Shown here piece after piece: positions 44,897 through 53,583 of a DNA stretch of 64,000 nucleotides. The notes beneath the pieces are model-generated. The model was not told the origin of the DNA and did no database searches. It saw nothing but the letters and a program-made list of their open reading frames with translations. Within the stretch, counting starts at the first letter, position 1, and every line of letters starts with the position of its first letter. Source of the stretch: Alistipes sp. (GTDB lineage Bacteria > Bacteroidota > Bacteroidia > Bacteroidales > Rikenellaceae); contig JAFQHI010000026.1 of NCBI GenBank assembly GCA_017398045.1, positions 35,513 through 99,512 on the forward strand. Direction: 5' to 3'. The position numbers and the translations under genes are program-made.

Positions 44897-45010
44897 CGGT
44901 TTAGAGCTTCTATATATACAAAGGTAAGGATTAAATCGGTTCGCGCAATGGAGTTAACATTAGTTAACATTTCTTAACACTTTTTTGACTTCAACGCCCC
45001 GATTACGCCC

Positions 45011-45018
45011 TATCTTTG
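45011..45018 (+). promoter_or_regulatory. Promoter of the plug-like gene (TATCTTTG)
   Basis: TATCTTTG, 65 bp before the ATG at 45083. TTTTTTG lies about 23 nt upstream. Confidence 0.5.
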
Positions 45019-45082
45019 CTCTTGGAAAAACCGGTAAACTTCCACAAACTCTATTTGTGTAATCTAAAAACGAAACAAAACC

Positions 45083-45688
45083 ATGAAAAAGTATTTGTTG
45101 GCACTCGTAGCCGTGATGGGCATCACGACCCTGATGGCGCAGGAGGCAACCAAGACCCTCTACATTGTCGATGGTGTGGTCGTCGCGAAGGATGTCTTTG
45201 ATTCGCTCAATCCCGACCAGATTCAAAATGTCGATATCTTCAAACAGATTGAGGGTGCCGTTGTTGTAACGACGAAGGAGGACGGCAACGCGTTGAACGG
45301 TCTGCATGGCCGCCTGCACGTCATCAGCCTCGATAAAAAAACGGGCGATAAGAAGGAGTCGAAAACAACGACCGTGCATTTCAAAAAGCAGGAAGGCACC
45401 GCCTCGGTTGAGGAAAACGAGGAGAAGGTGTTGGTCATTGGCGGTAAGTCGAGCGTAGTAACCACCACCACGTCCAAGACGACGGAGGTGGCCAACCCCC
45501 TTATCCTGCAAAAGAAGAAGGATGGCGCGATTGAGGTGCTTTCCCCCGATGCCATGAAGACGATGGACCCCAATACGATTCAGTCGATTTCGGTGCTGAA
45601 GGATGGTGAGGCGAACGCGCCTTACAAAAAGTATGGTGATGTGGCCAATGGCGTGATTGTCATCGAGCTGAAGGAGCTTCCGGAGTAG
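45083..45688 (+). CDS. Secreted protein with two TonB-plug-like units
   Basis: 201 residues. Signal peptide 1-19 (ends TTLMAQ). Two units resemble the plug region of TonB-dependent receptors: about 22-72 (LYIVDGVVVAKDVFDSLNPDQ, then IQNVDIFKQIEGAVVVTT) and about 145-198 (IEVLSPDAMKTMDPNTIQSI, then SVLKDGEA ... YGDVANGVIVIEL). Between them is a Lys/Glu/Thr-rich segment of about 60 residues. There is no barrel and no transmembrane part, so it should be periplasmic or secreted. Divergent from the two-component system. Confidence 0.75.
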   Translation: MKKYLLALVAVMGITTLMAQEATKTLYIVDGVVVAKDVFDSLNPDQIQNVDIFKQIEGAVVVTTKEDGNALNGLHGRLHVISLDKKTGDKKESKTTTVHFKKQEGTASVEENEEKVLVIGGKSSVVTTTTSKTTEVANPLILQKKKDGAIEVLSPDAMKTMDPNTIQSISVLKDGEANAPYKKYGDVANGVIVIELKELPE

Positions 45689-45723
45689 GAGACGAAGGAA
45701 GGGTAGCGATAAAAAAACACCGC

Positions 45724-45793
45724 CATCCGACATCTGCCAGGGGGACGCTGCTTGGTCAGCAAAAACGAAAGCGTCCCGTGGCGGATGTAGATG
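45724..45793. other. Long stem-loop between convergent genes
   Basis: CATCCGACATCTGCCA-GGGGGACGCT (45724-45749) pairs along nearly its whole length with AGCGTCCCGTGGCGGATGTA-GATG (45770-45793), leaving a 20-nt loop that contains GCTTGGTCAGC. No T run follows, so it is not a classic terminator; a separate terminator lies 30 bp on. Confidence 0.65.
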
Positions 45794-45814
45794 ACAGTAG
45801 TTAGCGAATTTCAT

Positions 45815-45858
45815 AAAAGGGCGTGTCCATGACTCATGTCGGACACGCCCTTTTTATG
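45815..45858 (-). terminator. Terminator of infC
   Basis: AAAAGGGCGTGTCC / GGACACGCCCTTTT around a 12-nt loop, 6 bp beyond the infC stop. Confidence 0.85.
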
Positions 45859-45863
45859 CGACT

Positions 45864-46472
45864 TTACTTCTTGCCTTTCGGCGCAAGAATCATATTCATC
45901 TTCTTGCCATCGAGCTTGGGCATCGACTCTACCTTGGCCAGCTCCTCCAAATCGGTGGCAAAGCGCAACAGCAGAATTTCACCCTGCTCCTTAAAGACAA
46001 TCGAGCGACCGCGGAAGAAGACATACGCCTTCACCTTTGCCCCCTCCTTCAGGAAGTTCTGGGCGTGCTTGAGCTTGAAGTTGTAGTCGTGGTCATCGGT
46101 CTGCGGTCCGAAACGAATCTCCTTGATTACCACCTTCGTCTGATTGGCCTTAATCTCCTTTGCCTTGCGCTTGAGCTGGTAGAGGAATTTCTGGTAATCG
46201 GCGATGCGGCAAACCGGGGGATCGGCCTTGGGCGAGATTTCAATCAAATCCAGCTCCATCTCATCGGCCAGGCGCAACGCCTCACGAATCGGCATCACCT
46301 GTGCCTCCGGCACATTGTCGCCCACTACGCGCACCTGGGGTGCCGTAATCTCATCGTTGATGCGATGCGGGTTCTCCTTCTCCACGCGCCCGCCACGGGG
46401 TGCGTTTGCAGGTTTCGGTCTGTTGTTCCCGGGGTTGAACGGCCTCGGCGGGAACGGTTTCGTTGTTGCGAT
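45864..46472 (-). CDS. infC: Translation initiation factor IF-3, probable ATC start
   Basis: 202 residues from ATC at 46472 (173 from the first usual start, GTG at 46385). IF-3 keeps 30S free of 50S and checks start-codon pairing. N-domain [15 protein letters not shown], linker helix, and C-domain ([20 protein letters not shown]) are clear. The frame stays open upstream of the GTG for 32 codons of GC-rich sequence rich in P, R and N ([11 protein letters not shown]), back to 42 bp from the thrS stop, and contains no ATG, GTG or TTG. infC in E. coli uses the rare AUU start for autoregulation, so ATC here is plausible; another ATC is at 46484. rpmI-rplT, which often follow infC, are absent. Confidence 0.8.
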   Translation of the reverse strand: MATTKPFPPRPFNPGNNRPKPANAPRGGRVEKENPHRINDEITAPQVRVVGDNVPEAQVMPIREALRLADEMELDLIEISPKADPPVCRIADYQKFLYQLKRKAKEIKANQTKVVIKEIRFGPQTDDHDYNFKLKHAQNFLKEGAKVKAYVFFRGRSIVFKEQGEILLLRFATDLEELAKVESMPKLDGKKMNMILAPKGKK

Positions 46473-46513
46473 AGTTGTATTGATTAAAGGTTAATAATGA
46501 ATCTTTCGGCGCG

Positions 46514-48463
46514 TTAGGCTTTGAGTTTGTTGGCCTCGATTTCGCTCTTCACCTGATCGAGAATCAGCTCCTTGAAGGCCTCCATCGTCATCTGGCCCTT
46601 GTCACCCTCACCCTGGGCGCGTACCGATACCAGCCCCTCGGCCGACTCTTTCTCGCCGACAATCAGGAGGTAGGGGATGCGCTTCAGCTCGTTGTCGCGA
46701 ATCTTGCGACCGATTTTCTCGTTGCGGTCGTCAATCATGGCGCGTACATCGTTCTTGTTGAGGTACTCGACCACCTGCTCGGCATAGTCGTTGAACTTCT
46801 CCGAGATGGGGAGTACAACCACCTGGTCGGGCGAGAGCCAGAGGGGGAATTTACCGGCCGTATGCTCGAGCAACACAGCCACGAAACGCTCCATCGAACC
46901 GAAGGGGGCGCGGTGAATCATAATCGGGCGGTGCAGCTTGTCGTCAGCACCCTTGTAGGTCAAATCGAAACGCTCGGGCAGGTTGTAGTCCACCTGAATC
47001 GTGCCGAGCTGCCAGCTGCGGCCGATGGCGTCCTTGACCATGAAGTCGAGCTTCGGACCGTAGAAGGCGGCCTCGCCATACTCTACGACGGTCTTCAGAC
47101 CCTTCTCCTCGGCGGCCTGGATGATGGCCTGCTCGGCCTTCTCCCAATTCTCGTCCGAACCGATGTACTTCTCGTGGTTCGTCTTGTCGCGCAACGATAC
47201 CTGGGCCGTGTAGTTGTCGAACTTCAGCGTGCGGAAGATGTACAGCACGATGTCAATCACGCGCTCAAACTCCTGCAAAAGCTGGTCGGGACGGCAGAAG
47301 AGGTGGGCATCGTCCTGCGTGAACGAACGCACGCGCGTCAGACCGTGCAGCTCACCCGACTGCTCGTAGCGGCAAACCGTACCGAACTCGGCCAGACGAA
47401 CCGGCAGGTCCTTGTACGAGCGGGGCTTCGAGCGGTAAATCTCGCAGTGGTGGGGGCAGTTCATCGGCTTGAGGAAGTACTCCTCACCCTCGATGGGGGT
47501 CTTGATGGGCTGGAACGAGTCCTTGCCATACTTGGCGTAGTGACCCGACGTTACGTACAGCTCCTTGTTGCCAATCGGCGGGGTGATGACCTGCTGATAG
47601 CCATGCGCCTTCTGTACCTGGCGCAGGAACTGCTCCAGACGGTCGCGCAGGGCGGTACCCTTCGGCAACCAAAGGGGCAGACCCTGACCTACGCGCTGCG
47701 AGAAGGTGAATAGTTCGAGGTCCTTACCCAGCTTGCGGTGGTCGCGCTTCTTGGCCTCCTCCAGCATCTGGAGATACTCATCGAGCATCGACTTCTTGGG
47801 GAACGAGATACCGTAGATGCGCGTCAGCATCTTGTTCTTCTCGTTACCGCGCCAGTAGGCACCGGCTACCGAGAGCAGTTTGATGGCCTTGATAAAGCCC
47901 GTATTCGGCAGGTGCGGACCGCGGCAGAGGTCGGTAAATGCGCCATTCGTGTAGAACGAAATGGTACCATCCTCCAGGTCGCTGATCAGCTCCACCTTGT
48001 ATTGGTCGCCCTTCTCGGTGAAGGTCTTCAGAGCCTCCTCCTTCGCCACTTCGCGACGAATCAGCTCCTCCTTCTGTCGAGCGAGTTCAATCATCTTGTT
48101 TTCAATCGTCTGCAAGTCGCCCTCGGTAATCGGGGTGGGGCAATCTACGTCGTAGTAGAAGCCGTTCTCGATGGCGGGGCCGATACCGAATTTGATGCCC
48201 GGGTAGAGCGACTCGAGTGCCTCGGCCAAGAGGTGCGACGAGGTGTGCCAGAAGGCGTGCTTGCCCTCGGCGTCCTCCCATTTGTAGAATTTGATGGAGG
48301 CATCCTCCTCAATCGGAAGCGTCATGTCAACGGTTCGGCCATTGACCGAAGCCGCCAGCGAGTCAGCAGCTAAACGAGGGCTGATGCTCGTCGCGATTTC
48401 GAACGCGGTTGTCCCTTTGGCAAACTCCTTTACCGTGCCATCGGGGAAGGTGATTTTAATCAT
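46514..48463 (-). CDS. thrS: Threonyl-tRNA synthetase
   Basis: 649 residues, full length. N-terminal TGS domain (1-62, [19 protein letters not shown]), zinc-binding editing domain (HxxxH in [14 protein letters not shown]), class II catalytic core ([10 protein letters not shown] with zinc Cys, [29 protein letters not shown]) and anticodon-binding domain (about 540-649). Followed by infC with 42 bp between, a conserved pairing. A hairpin lies in its leader. Confidence 0.97.
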   Translation of the reverse strand: MIKITFPDGTVKEFAKGTTAFEIATSISPRLAADSLAASVNGRTVDMTLPIEEDASIKFYKWEDAEGKHAFWHTSSHLLAEALESLYPGIKFGIGPAIENGFYYDVDCPTPITEGDLQTIENKMIELARQKEELIRREVAKEEALKTFTEKGDQYKVELISDLEDGTISFYTNGAFTDLCRGPHLPNTGFIKAIKLLSVAGAYWRGNEKNKMLTRIYGISFPKKSMLDEYLQMLEEAKKRDHRKLGKDLELFTFSQRVGQGLPLWLPKGTALRDRLEQFLRQVQKAHGYQQVITPPIGNKELYVTSGHYAKYGKDSFQPIKTPIEGEEYFLKPMNCPHHCEIYRSKPRSYKDLPVRLAEFGTVCRYEQSGELHGLTRVRSFTQDDAHLFCRPDQLLQEFERVIDIVLYIFRTLKFDNYTAQVSLRDKTNHEKYIGSDENWEKAEQAIIQAAEEKGLKTVVEYGEAAFYGPKLDFMVKDAIGRSWQLGTIQVDYNLPERFDLTYKGADDKLHRPIMIHRAPFGSMERFVAVLLEHTAGKFPLWLSPDQVVVLPISEKFNDYAEQVVEYLNKNDVRAMIDDRNEKIGRKIRDNELKRIPYLLIVGEKESAEGLVSVRAQGEGDKGQMTMEAFKELILDQVKSEIEANKLKA

Positions 48464-48491
48464 AGTGTGTGTTATAAAGTTTAGTTTGTGA

Positions 48492-48543
48492 CCTCGCTCG
48501 GTGCTTCCACAATTACGAGACGGAATACACCTCCCGAGCGTCG
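48492..48543 (-). promoter_or_regulatory. Hairpin in the pdxA-thrS gap
   Basis: CGCTCGG and CCGAGCG (outer 7 bp, perfect) enclose about 30 nt. It lies 30 bp before the thrS ATG and lacks a T run. It might be a thrS leader structure; no T-box elements were recognised. Confidence 0.35.
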
Positions 48544-48553
48544 TGTGGTTGTA

Positions 48554-49648
48554 CTATTCGCTCTTTTCGGGCTTAAAGCGTTCGGCCCGCTCCTGGTCGC
48601 GGCGCGTGCGCTCGCGCTCGGCCTTGGGCAGCGGGTTCTGGCTCCACTCGGCATAGGCGCGACGGTTGCGCACCACATCAATGGCCGTGTAGAGGGCATT
48701 GCGCATCGACTGCGCATCGGCTTTGTCGCGGCCGGCAATGTCGAAGGCGGTGCCGTGGTCGGGCGAGGTGCGTACCTCACTCAGTCCGGCCGTCAGATTC
48801 ACCCCGTCGGGCGACAGGGTCTTGAAGGGGGCCAACCCCTGGTCGTGGTACATGGCCAGCACACCGTCGTACTTCGTGTACGAACCGCTGGCAAACAGCC
48901 CGTCGGCAGCAAAGGGACCAAAGGCGAGGATGCCCTCCTCGTAGGCCTCGTTGATGGCGGGGCGGATAATCTCCTGCTCCTCCGTGCCGAGCAGACCGCC
49001 ATCACCGGCATGGGGGTTGAGCGCGAGGACGGCAATGCGCGGCTCGACAATGCCGAAGTCCTCTTTGAGGCTCTTTTTCAGCGTCCGAAGGTCGGCTACA
49101 ATCTTCTCGCGCGTGATGTGGCGCGGAATCTCGGCAATGGGGAGGTGTTTCGTGACCAGCCCAACGCGCAAACGCTCGCTGCACATAATCATCATCGGTT
49201 CGCCCTCCAGCTCCGCACCGAAGAACTCCGTGTGGCCCGTGTAGCGGAACTGTTCGCTCTGCACGGTCTCCTTATCGAAGGGGGCCGTAACGACGGCATC
49301 CAGCTCGCCACGCTTCAGCTCCTCGGTGGCGCGACGCAACGCCTCCACCGCGGCAGCTCCCGCTTCGGCAGTTGCCTTGCCCGGCTCGACACGCTCCACG
49401 CGGCCGCACTCGACGAGATTTACACACCCCTCGCGGGCCTCCGAGGCCGATTTCACCTTCACCACCTCAAACGAATCCAACTCCTGAATCGTCTTGCGGT
49501 AGAAGTTCATCGCAGCCTCCGACCCGTAGAGAATCGGGGTGCAAAGCTCCGTGAGGAGCGGGTTGGAAATGGTTTTCAGGATGACCTCCCAGCCGATGCC
49601 GTTCGTGTCACCCTGTGTGATTCCTATCTTGAGTAAATTTTCAGTCAT
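48554..49648 (-). CDS. pdxA: 4-hydroxythreonine-4-phosphate dehydrogenase
   Basis: 364 residues. Oxidises 4-phosphohydroxy-threonine for pyridoxal phosphate synthesis; its product feeds PdxJ (19.9 kb). Start IGITQGDTNGIGWEVILKT, TAPFDKETV, metal-site His in YTGHTEFFGA, NPHAGDGGLLG and MYHDQGLAPFKTL are clear. The C-terminal 30 residues are charged and R/E-rich (PKAERERTRRDQERAE), longer than usual. Precedes thrS by 90 bp. Confidence 0.94.
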   Translation of the reverse strand: MTENLLKIGITQGDTNGIGWEVILKTISNPLLTELCTPILYGSEAAMNFYRKTIQELDSFEVVKVKSASEAREGCVNLVECGRVERVEPGKATAEAGAAAVEALRRATEELKRGELDAVVTAPFDKETVQSEQFRYTGHTEFFGAELEGEPMMIMCSERLRVGLVTKHLPIAEIPRHITREKIVADLRTLKKSLKEDFGIVEPRIAVLALNPHAGDGGLLGTEEQEIIRPAINEAYEEGILAFGPFAADGLFASGSYTKYDGVLAMYHDQGLAPFKTLSPDGVNLTAGLSEVRTSPDHGTAFDIAGRDKADAQSMRNALYTAIDVVRNRRAYAEWSQNPLPKAERERTRRDQERAERFKPEKSE

Positions 49649-49719
49649 TCGTTTTGTTACCTTTCAATCGGCAAATGTAACAATTATTCTCCGAGTTAGC
49701 AACGACTTACGCCGAAATT

Positions 49720-50466
49720 TTATTGCTTTAGGAGTCGGCGACGGAACTCGGCACAGACGATACCCGTAGCCATGGCGACGTTCAACGATTCGCTCGTGGG
49801 ACAGTCGGCCGGATAGGGCGGAATGAAGAGTTTGTGCGAGATGCGCTGCTCGACCGCAGCCGAAATACCGCGCCCCTCGTTGCCCATGATGATAAGTCCC
49901 TCGGCCGATAGCTCCGAATCGTAGATATTCTCGCCTTCGAGGAAGGTGCCGTAGCGGGGGATGCCGGCCTTCGCAGCCGCCTCCAAAAACGGCTCCAGAG
50001 GGGTGTAGTGTACCCTCACGCGCAGAATGGCTCCCATCGTAGCCTGCACCACTTTGGGGTTGAAGCAGTCGGCCGAATCGGGTGAGCAGACGATGTCCGT
50101 CAGGCCGAACCAATCGGCTATGCGGATGATTGTTCCCAGGTTGCCCGGATTCTGCACCTCGTCCAAGACCAACGCCAACTGCCCTTTCAGCTGCTCGATG
50201 TGGAGCGTATGGCGCGGAATCTCGACGATGGCCACCGCCTTCGACGGGGTCTTGAGGAGCGAAACGCGCTCCAGCTCCTTGCGCGAGAGGGTCTCCACCG
50301 TTTCGCCCTCGAACAGCCCCTCCAGGGCAAAAATCTTGCGGATACGCCACCCCGAAGCGCGAATCTCTGCAATGAGTTTCTCGCCTTCGGCTACGAACAA
50401 TCCCTGCTCGTCACGCGCCCGCTTGTCGGCCAACGACCGCACTAACTGTATTTCGGCTTTAGTCAT
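49720..50466 (-). CDS. SpoU/TrmH-family RNA 2'-O-methyltransferase
   Basis: 248 residues. N-terminal substrate-binding domain (about 1-85; RDEQGLFVAEGEKLI) and a SPOUT domain with motifs DEVQNPGNLGTIIRIADWFG (near 108-127), IMGNEGRGIS and IPPYPADCPTSESLNVAMAT. It binds SAM in a trefoil knot. It methylates rRNA or tRNA ribose; the target is not predictable. Its ATG at 50466 overlaps the rnz stop by 8 bp, so rnz and this gene are coupled, both RNA-processing functions. Confidence 0.92.
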   Translation of the reverse strand: MTKAEIQLVRSLADKRARDEQGLFVAEGEKLIAEIRASGWRIRKIFALEGLFEGETVETLSRKELERVSLLKTPSKAVAIVEIPRHTLHIEQLKGQLALVLDEVQNPGNLGTIIRIADWFGLTDIVCSPDSADCFNPKVVQATMGAILRVRVHYTPLEPFLEAAAKAGIPRYGTFLEGENIYDSELSAEGLIIMGNEGRGISAAVEQRISHKLFIPPYPADCPTSESLNVAMATGIVCAEFRRRLLKQ

Positions 50467-51382
50467 GTTTTTCAATCGTATGTGTTTCGCCTTCGATGGC
50501 TAAATAGCTCTCCGCGAAGAGCTTGCGGCACTCTTCCACGAGCGGCTCCAGCTCCTTGTAGCGGGCCGAGAAGTGGCCGATAAGGAGCTTGCGGGCCTCG
50601 GCCTTGAGTGCTGCCTTCGCAGCGTCGGTCGTCGTTGCGTGGCCACGTTCTTTGGCAATGCGTTGCTCCGCGGCAGCATAGGTGGCTTCGTGATAGAGGA
50701 TATCGACGCCGTGACAAAGTGTTGCCGCCTTGGCCGAGAAGTTCGTGTCCGAGAGGTAGGCATACGCACGCGGAGCGTAGGGGCGGTAGGTCAGTTCGCT
50801 GTTCGGAATCTGCTCACCACCCGCTATCCACACATCTTCGCCACGCTTGGCGGCCGTAATCTGCTCAATCGAAAGCCCGTATTTGAGGATTTTGAACTTC
50901 TCAACATTCAGCGATGGCTCCTTCTCGCGGAAGAGGTAGCCGGCCGTCGGTACCCGATGCCGGAGCGGAATACTCCACACCTCGATGGTGCGGTTCTCCA
51001 TCAACAGACTATGTTTCGTGGTATCGACCTCGACCCACTCCACCTCATAGGGCAGCTCCTTGTCGAAGAACTTCAGGTGGGCCTCCAGCATCTCGCCAAA
51101 GGGGGCCGGTGCGTAGATTTTGAGCGGTGTCCGCTTGCCGTAAAGCCCCAACGTCGAGATAAACGGGAAGATGCCGAATACATGGTCGCCGTGCAGATGT
51201 GATATGAAAACCTCTCTGATTTTCAGAGGATTGATGCCATATCGAATCAGTTGTTGCTGCACGCCTTCCCCCGCATCCACCAAGTAGTATTGCTCATGGA
51301 TGTTCACCACCTGCCCCGAGGGGTGGCGGTGGATGGTGGGTTTTGCGGAGGCAGAACCAAGTATCGTTATTTTGAAGCTCAT
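50459..51382 (-). CDS. rnz: Ribonuclease Z
   Basis: 307 residues. Endonuclease for tRNA 3' ends, metallo-beta-lactamase fold. The zinc motif HLHGDH (62-67) is intact, with later ligands in LSDTNFSAKAA (Asp) and IGHFSARY (His). GSASAKPTIHRHPSGQVV is the family N-terminus. Element E lies just upstream, between this gene and trxB. Confidence 0.94.
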   Translation of the reverse strand: MSFKITILGSASAKPTIHRHPSGQVVNIHEQYYLVDAGEGVQQQLIRYGINPLKIREVFISHLHGDHVFGIFPFISTLGLYGKRTPLKIYAPAPFGEMLEAHLKFFDKELPYEVEWVEVDTTKHSLLMENRTIEVWSIPLRHRVPTAGYLFREKEPSLNVEKFKILKYGLSIEQITAAKRGEDVWIAGGEQIPNSELTYRPYAPRAYAYLSDTNFSAKAATLCHGVDILYHEATYAAAEQRIAKERGHATTTDAAKAALKAEARKLLIGHFSARYKELEPLVEECRKLFAESYLAIEGETHTIEKHD

Positions 51383-51399
51383 CCTTCTTTTTTGTTTTC

Positions 51400-51512
51400 G
51401 ATTTTATGCGGCACCTTTTGTCCTTCCTTGTCTGCCTTGAATGGGCAGTACCACTCGTACAGCCCATCCAAGCCAACCTTCGGTCAGGCCAAAATCTGCT
51501 CGCCTAAAATCA
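51400..51512. repeat. Palindromic intergenic element, copy E
   Basis: Outer arms GATTTTATGCGGCACCTTTTG and AAAATCTGCTCGCCTAAAATC pair imperfectly; inner GAATGGGC / GCCCATCC, tip GTAC-CACTC-GTAC. Its ends and 3' flank (AAAATCAAAA, GGTGCTGAATTTAAGG) match copy D at 27285. Confidence 0.7.
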
Positions 51513-51538
51513 AAAACGGGTGCTGAATTTAAGGCGGT

Positions 51539-51600
51539 TAAAAGATTAAAGTTCCTTAAAGTGCCTTAAGGGTGCTTAAAGTACCTTAAGGGAGATGAAA
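51539..51600. repeat. 10-bp-phased array, single arm
   Basis: TTAAAGTTCC, TTAAAGTGCC, TTAAGGGTGC, TTAAAGTACC, TTAAGGGAGA at 10-bp spacing, 27 bp after element E: the same order as D plus array at 27285-27507. CTCTTTG / CTCTTCG heptads follow (51607-51650). Confidence 0.75.
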
Positions 51601-51651
51601 GAAGGCGACATCCCTCTTCCCTCTTTGCTCTTTGCTCTTCGCTCTTTCCTC

Positions 51652-52575
51652 TTATTTTCGTAGGAAACGCTCGCAGTCGAGGGCCGCTACGCAACCCGAA
51701 CCGGCAGCGGCAATGGCCTGACGGTAGTGGGGGTCTTTCACGTCACCGGCAGCAAAGACACCCTCCACGGAGGTCTTCGACGTACCCGGCTCGACTTTGA
51801 TATAGCCCTCCTCGTCCAACTCCAACTGACCTGCGACGAGGTCGGTGTTGGGATGGTGACCGATAGCGAGGAAGAAACCTGCCACATCGAGCGTGCGCTC
51901 CGAGCCATCCGTCTTGCGCACCTTGACGCCTGTTACGCCCATCATATCGTCGCCCAGCACCTCGGCCGTGTTGTACTCGAACAGCACCTCGATATTGGGC
52001 GTATCGAAGACACGCTGCTGCATGGCCTGCGAAGCACGCAGGTAGGGCTTGCGGACAATCATATAGACCTGACGGCAAAGTGAGGCAAGGTAGGTGGCCT
52101 CCTCACAGGCCGTATCGCCACCACCGACAACCGCTACATCGCGCTTGCGGTAGAAGAAACCGTCGCACGTAGCGCAGGCACTTACGCCCTGACCGCGGAA
52201 CTTCAGCTCCGAGGGAAGACCGAGGTATTTGGCCGTGGCACCCGTGGCCACAATCAGGCTCTCGGCGGCAATCTCGGTACCATCCTCCACTTCGATGCGG
52301 AAGGGGCGCGACGAGAGGTCCACGCGCGTGATGCTGCCCGTGCGAATCGTCGTGCCGAGGTTCTCGGCCTGCTTGCGCATGGCCGTCATCAGCTCGTTGG
52401 CATCAATACCGTCGGCAAAGCCCGGGTAGTTCTCAATCTGGGTCGTTGTCGTAAGCTGTCCGCCGGGCTGGATGCCCTCATAGAGGACGGGCGCGAGGTT
52501 GGCACGCGAAAGGTAGATGGCGGCCGTATAGCCGGCAGGACCGCTACCGATAATCAAAGTTTTTACGTTTTCCAT
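51652..52575 (-). CDS. trxB: Thioredoxin reductase
   Basis: 307 residues. NADPH-dependent flavoprotein. FAD motif GSGPAGYTAAIY (10-21), redox Cys134-A-T-Cys137 (CATC), NADPH motif GGGDTACEEA and GVFAAGDVKD are present. Its start lies 23 bp after the end of the pseudokinase-WG gene on the same strand with no terminator visible, so it may be read as the last gene of that operon. Confidence 0.95.
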   Translation of the reverse strand: MENVKTLIIGSGPAGYTAAIYLSRANLAPVLYEGIQPGGQLTTTTQIENYPGFADGIDANELMTAMRKQAENLGTTIRTGSITRVDLSSRPFRIEVEDGTEIAAESLIVATGATAKYLGLPSELKFRGQGVSACATCDGFFYRKRDVAVVGGGDTACEEATYLASLCRQVYMIVRKPYLRASQAMQQRVFDTPNIEVLFEYNTAEVLGDDMMGVTGVKVRKTDGSERTLDVAGFFLAIGHHPNTDLVAGQLELDEEGYIKVEPGTSKTSVEGVFAAGDVKDPHYRQAIAAAGSGCVAALDCERFLRK

Positions 52576-52598
52576 GGTTGTATGTTTTTATATTTAAT

Positions 52599-53582
52599 TT
52601 ATGCAAGTTGTTTTTCGTGGGCCTCCAACTCCTCAAAGGGGCTGGTTTGTGCGCCCGTAATGTCGAACGTAGCCCAAAGTCCCGCTTTGCGTGCGCGGAT
52701 GATACTTTCAGCCACGAGGTATTCGACTATCTCATACCGCGGCTCGAGGATAAAACTTCCTTCACGGTCAATCAGCCCCATGCCCTCGTCGGTCTCCACC
52801 ACAGCGCGCCCCTCCTGAAAATCATCGGCCCAGCGAAAACGCGGTTCGATGACCCACCGTCCCTTGCTGTCGATATAACCGAAACCCGCTATACTCTCTA
52901 CGGCCGTCAGCCCCTCAAATTCGTGGCCTCGCCATAGATAATCGTCCTTGTCGGGTGTCGGGGTGTAAGCGTAGTTTTGGTCGCAAACAAGGTTGCTCAA
53001 CGCCTCCTCCTCCGTAGCGTGCAGGGCTGCCAACGCCTCCTTGTCACGCGCTTGGCTTTGACCCCATTCGGCATACCAGGGGCGAATGGCCTCCAGCCTA
53101 TCCTCCGTCCAGCGCAGGTTCTCGCTCTTGAGGTTGTTGTGCGTCAGGTTGAGCCGCGCCAGCTCCTCCTCGAGTTGGTGCAATGCACGATTCAACTCCT
53201 CGGGTCGGAGTGTGTCAAACAGCTCCCACAGCGACTCTCCGCGCAACTCTTGCAGGAAGAGCGAGCGACGCAACGGATGCCCCTCGCGGTCCTGCCATTG
53301 CAGTTCGTCCGGCAAGAACCGAATCGGTGCCAAGGCCGAACTGTGTATCCGCTCCAACTTCGAGACCAATCGCTCGAGACGCAACCCGATGGCGGGCGTA
53401 AGGGGCATGGCCAGCAGGTAGCGACGACCCTTCAGCCGAATCTCGGCCTCAATCGTAAGGCTCGTGCGTCGCAAGGCGGGCATCCCCTGTGCCGTGAGTA
53501 TCACTTCGCACGCACCCAGCGTGCGCAGAGCGTGTTGAGGTACCGACAGTGCCTCGCTAAAGGTGTAAATCGTGGCCCTCAT
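52599..53582 (-). CDS. Pseudokinase-like domain fused to WG repeats
   Basis: 327 residues, cytoplasmic. Residues about 1-180 look like a decayed protein-kinase fold. HNNLKSENL (148-156) sits where the related kinase at 56224 has HGDLKPENI, so the catalytic Asp is Asn, and the DFG region is replaced by DRLEAIRPWY. Residues about 220-320 form WG repeats (GFGYIDSKGRWVIEPRF; GMGLIDREGSFILEPRY). The start ATG comes 1 bp after the VWA stop. Likely a regulatory or scaffold subunit. The pseudokinase call is by pattern and by comparison with its operon partner. Confidence 0.7.
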   Translation of the reverse strand: MRATIYTFSEALSVPQHALRTLGACEVILTAQGMPALRRTSLTIEAEIRLKGRRYLLAMPLTPAIGLRLERLVSKLERIHSSALAPIRFLPDELQWQDREGHPLRRSLFLQELRGESLWELFDTLRPEELNRALHQLEEELARLNLTHNNLKSENLRWTEDRLEAIRPWYAEWGQSQARDKEALAALHATEEEALSNLVCDQNYAYTPTPDKDDYLWRGHEFEGLTAVESIAGFGYIDSKGRWVIEPRFRWADDFQEGRAVVETDEGMGLIDREGSFILEPRYEIVEYLVAESIIRARKAGLWATFDITGAQTSPFEELEAHEKQLA

Positions 53583-53583
53583 C

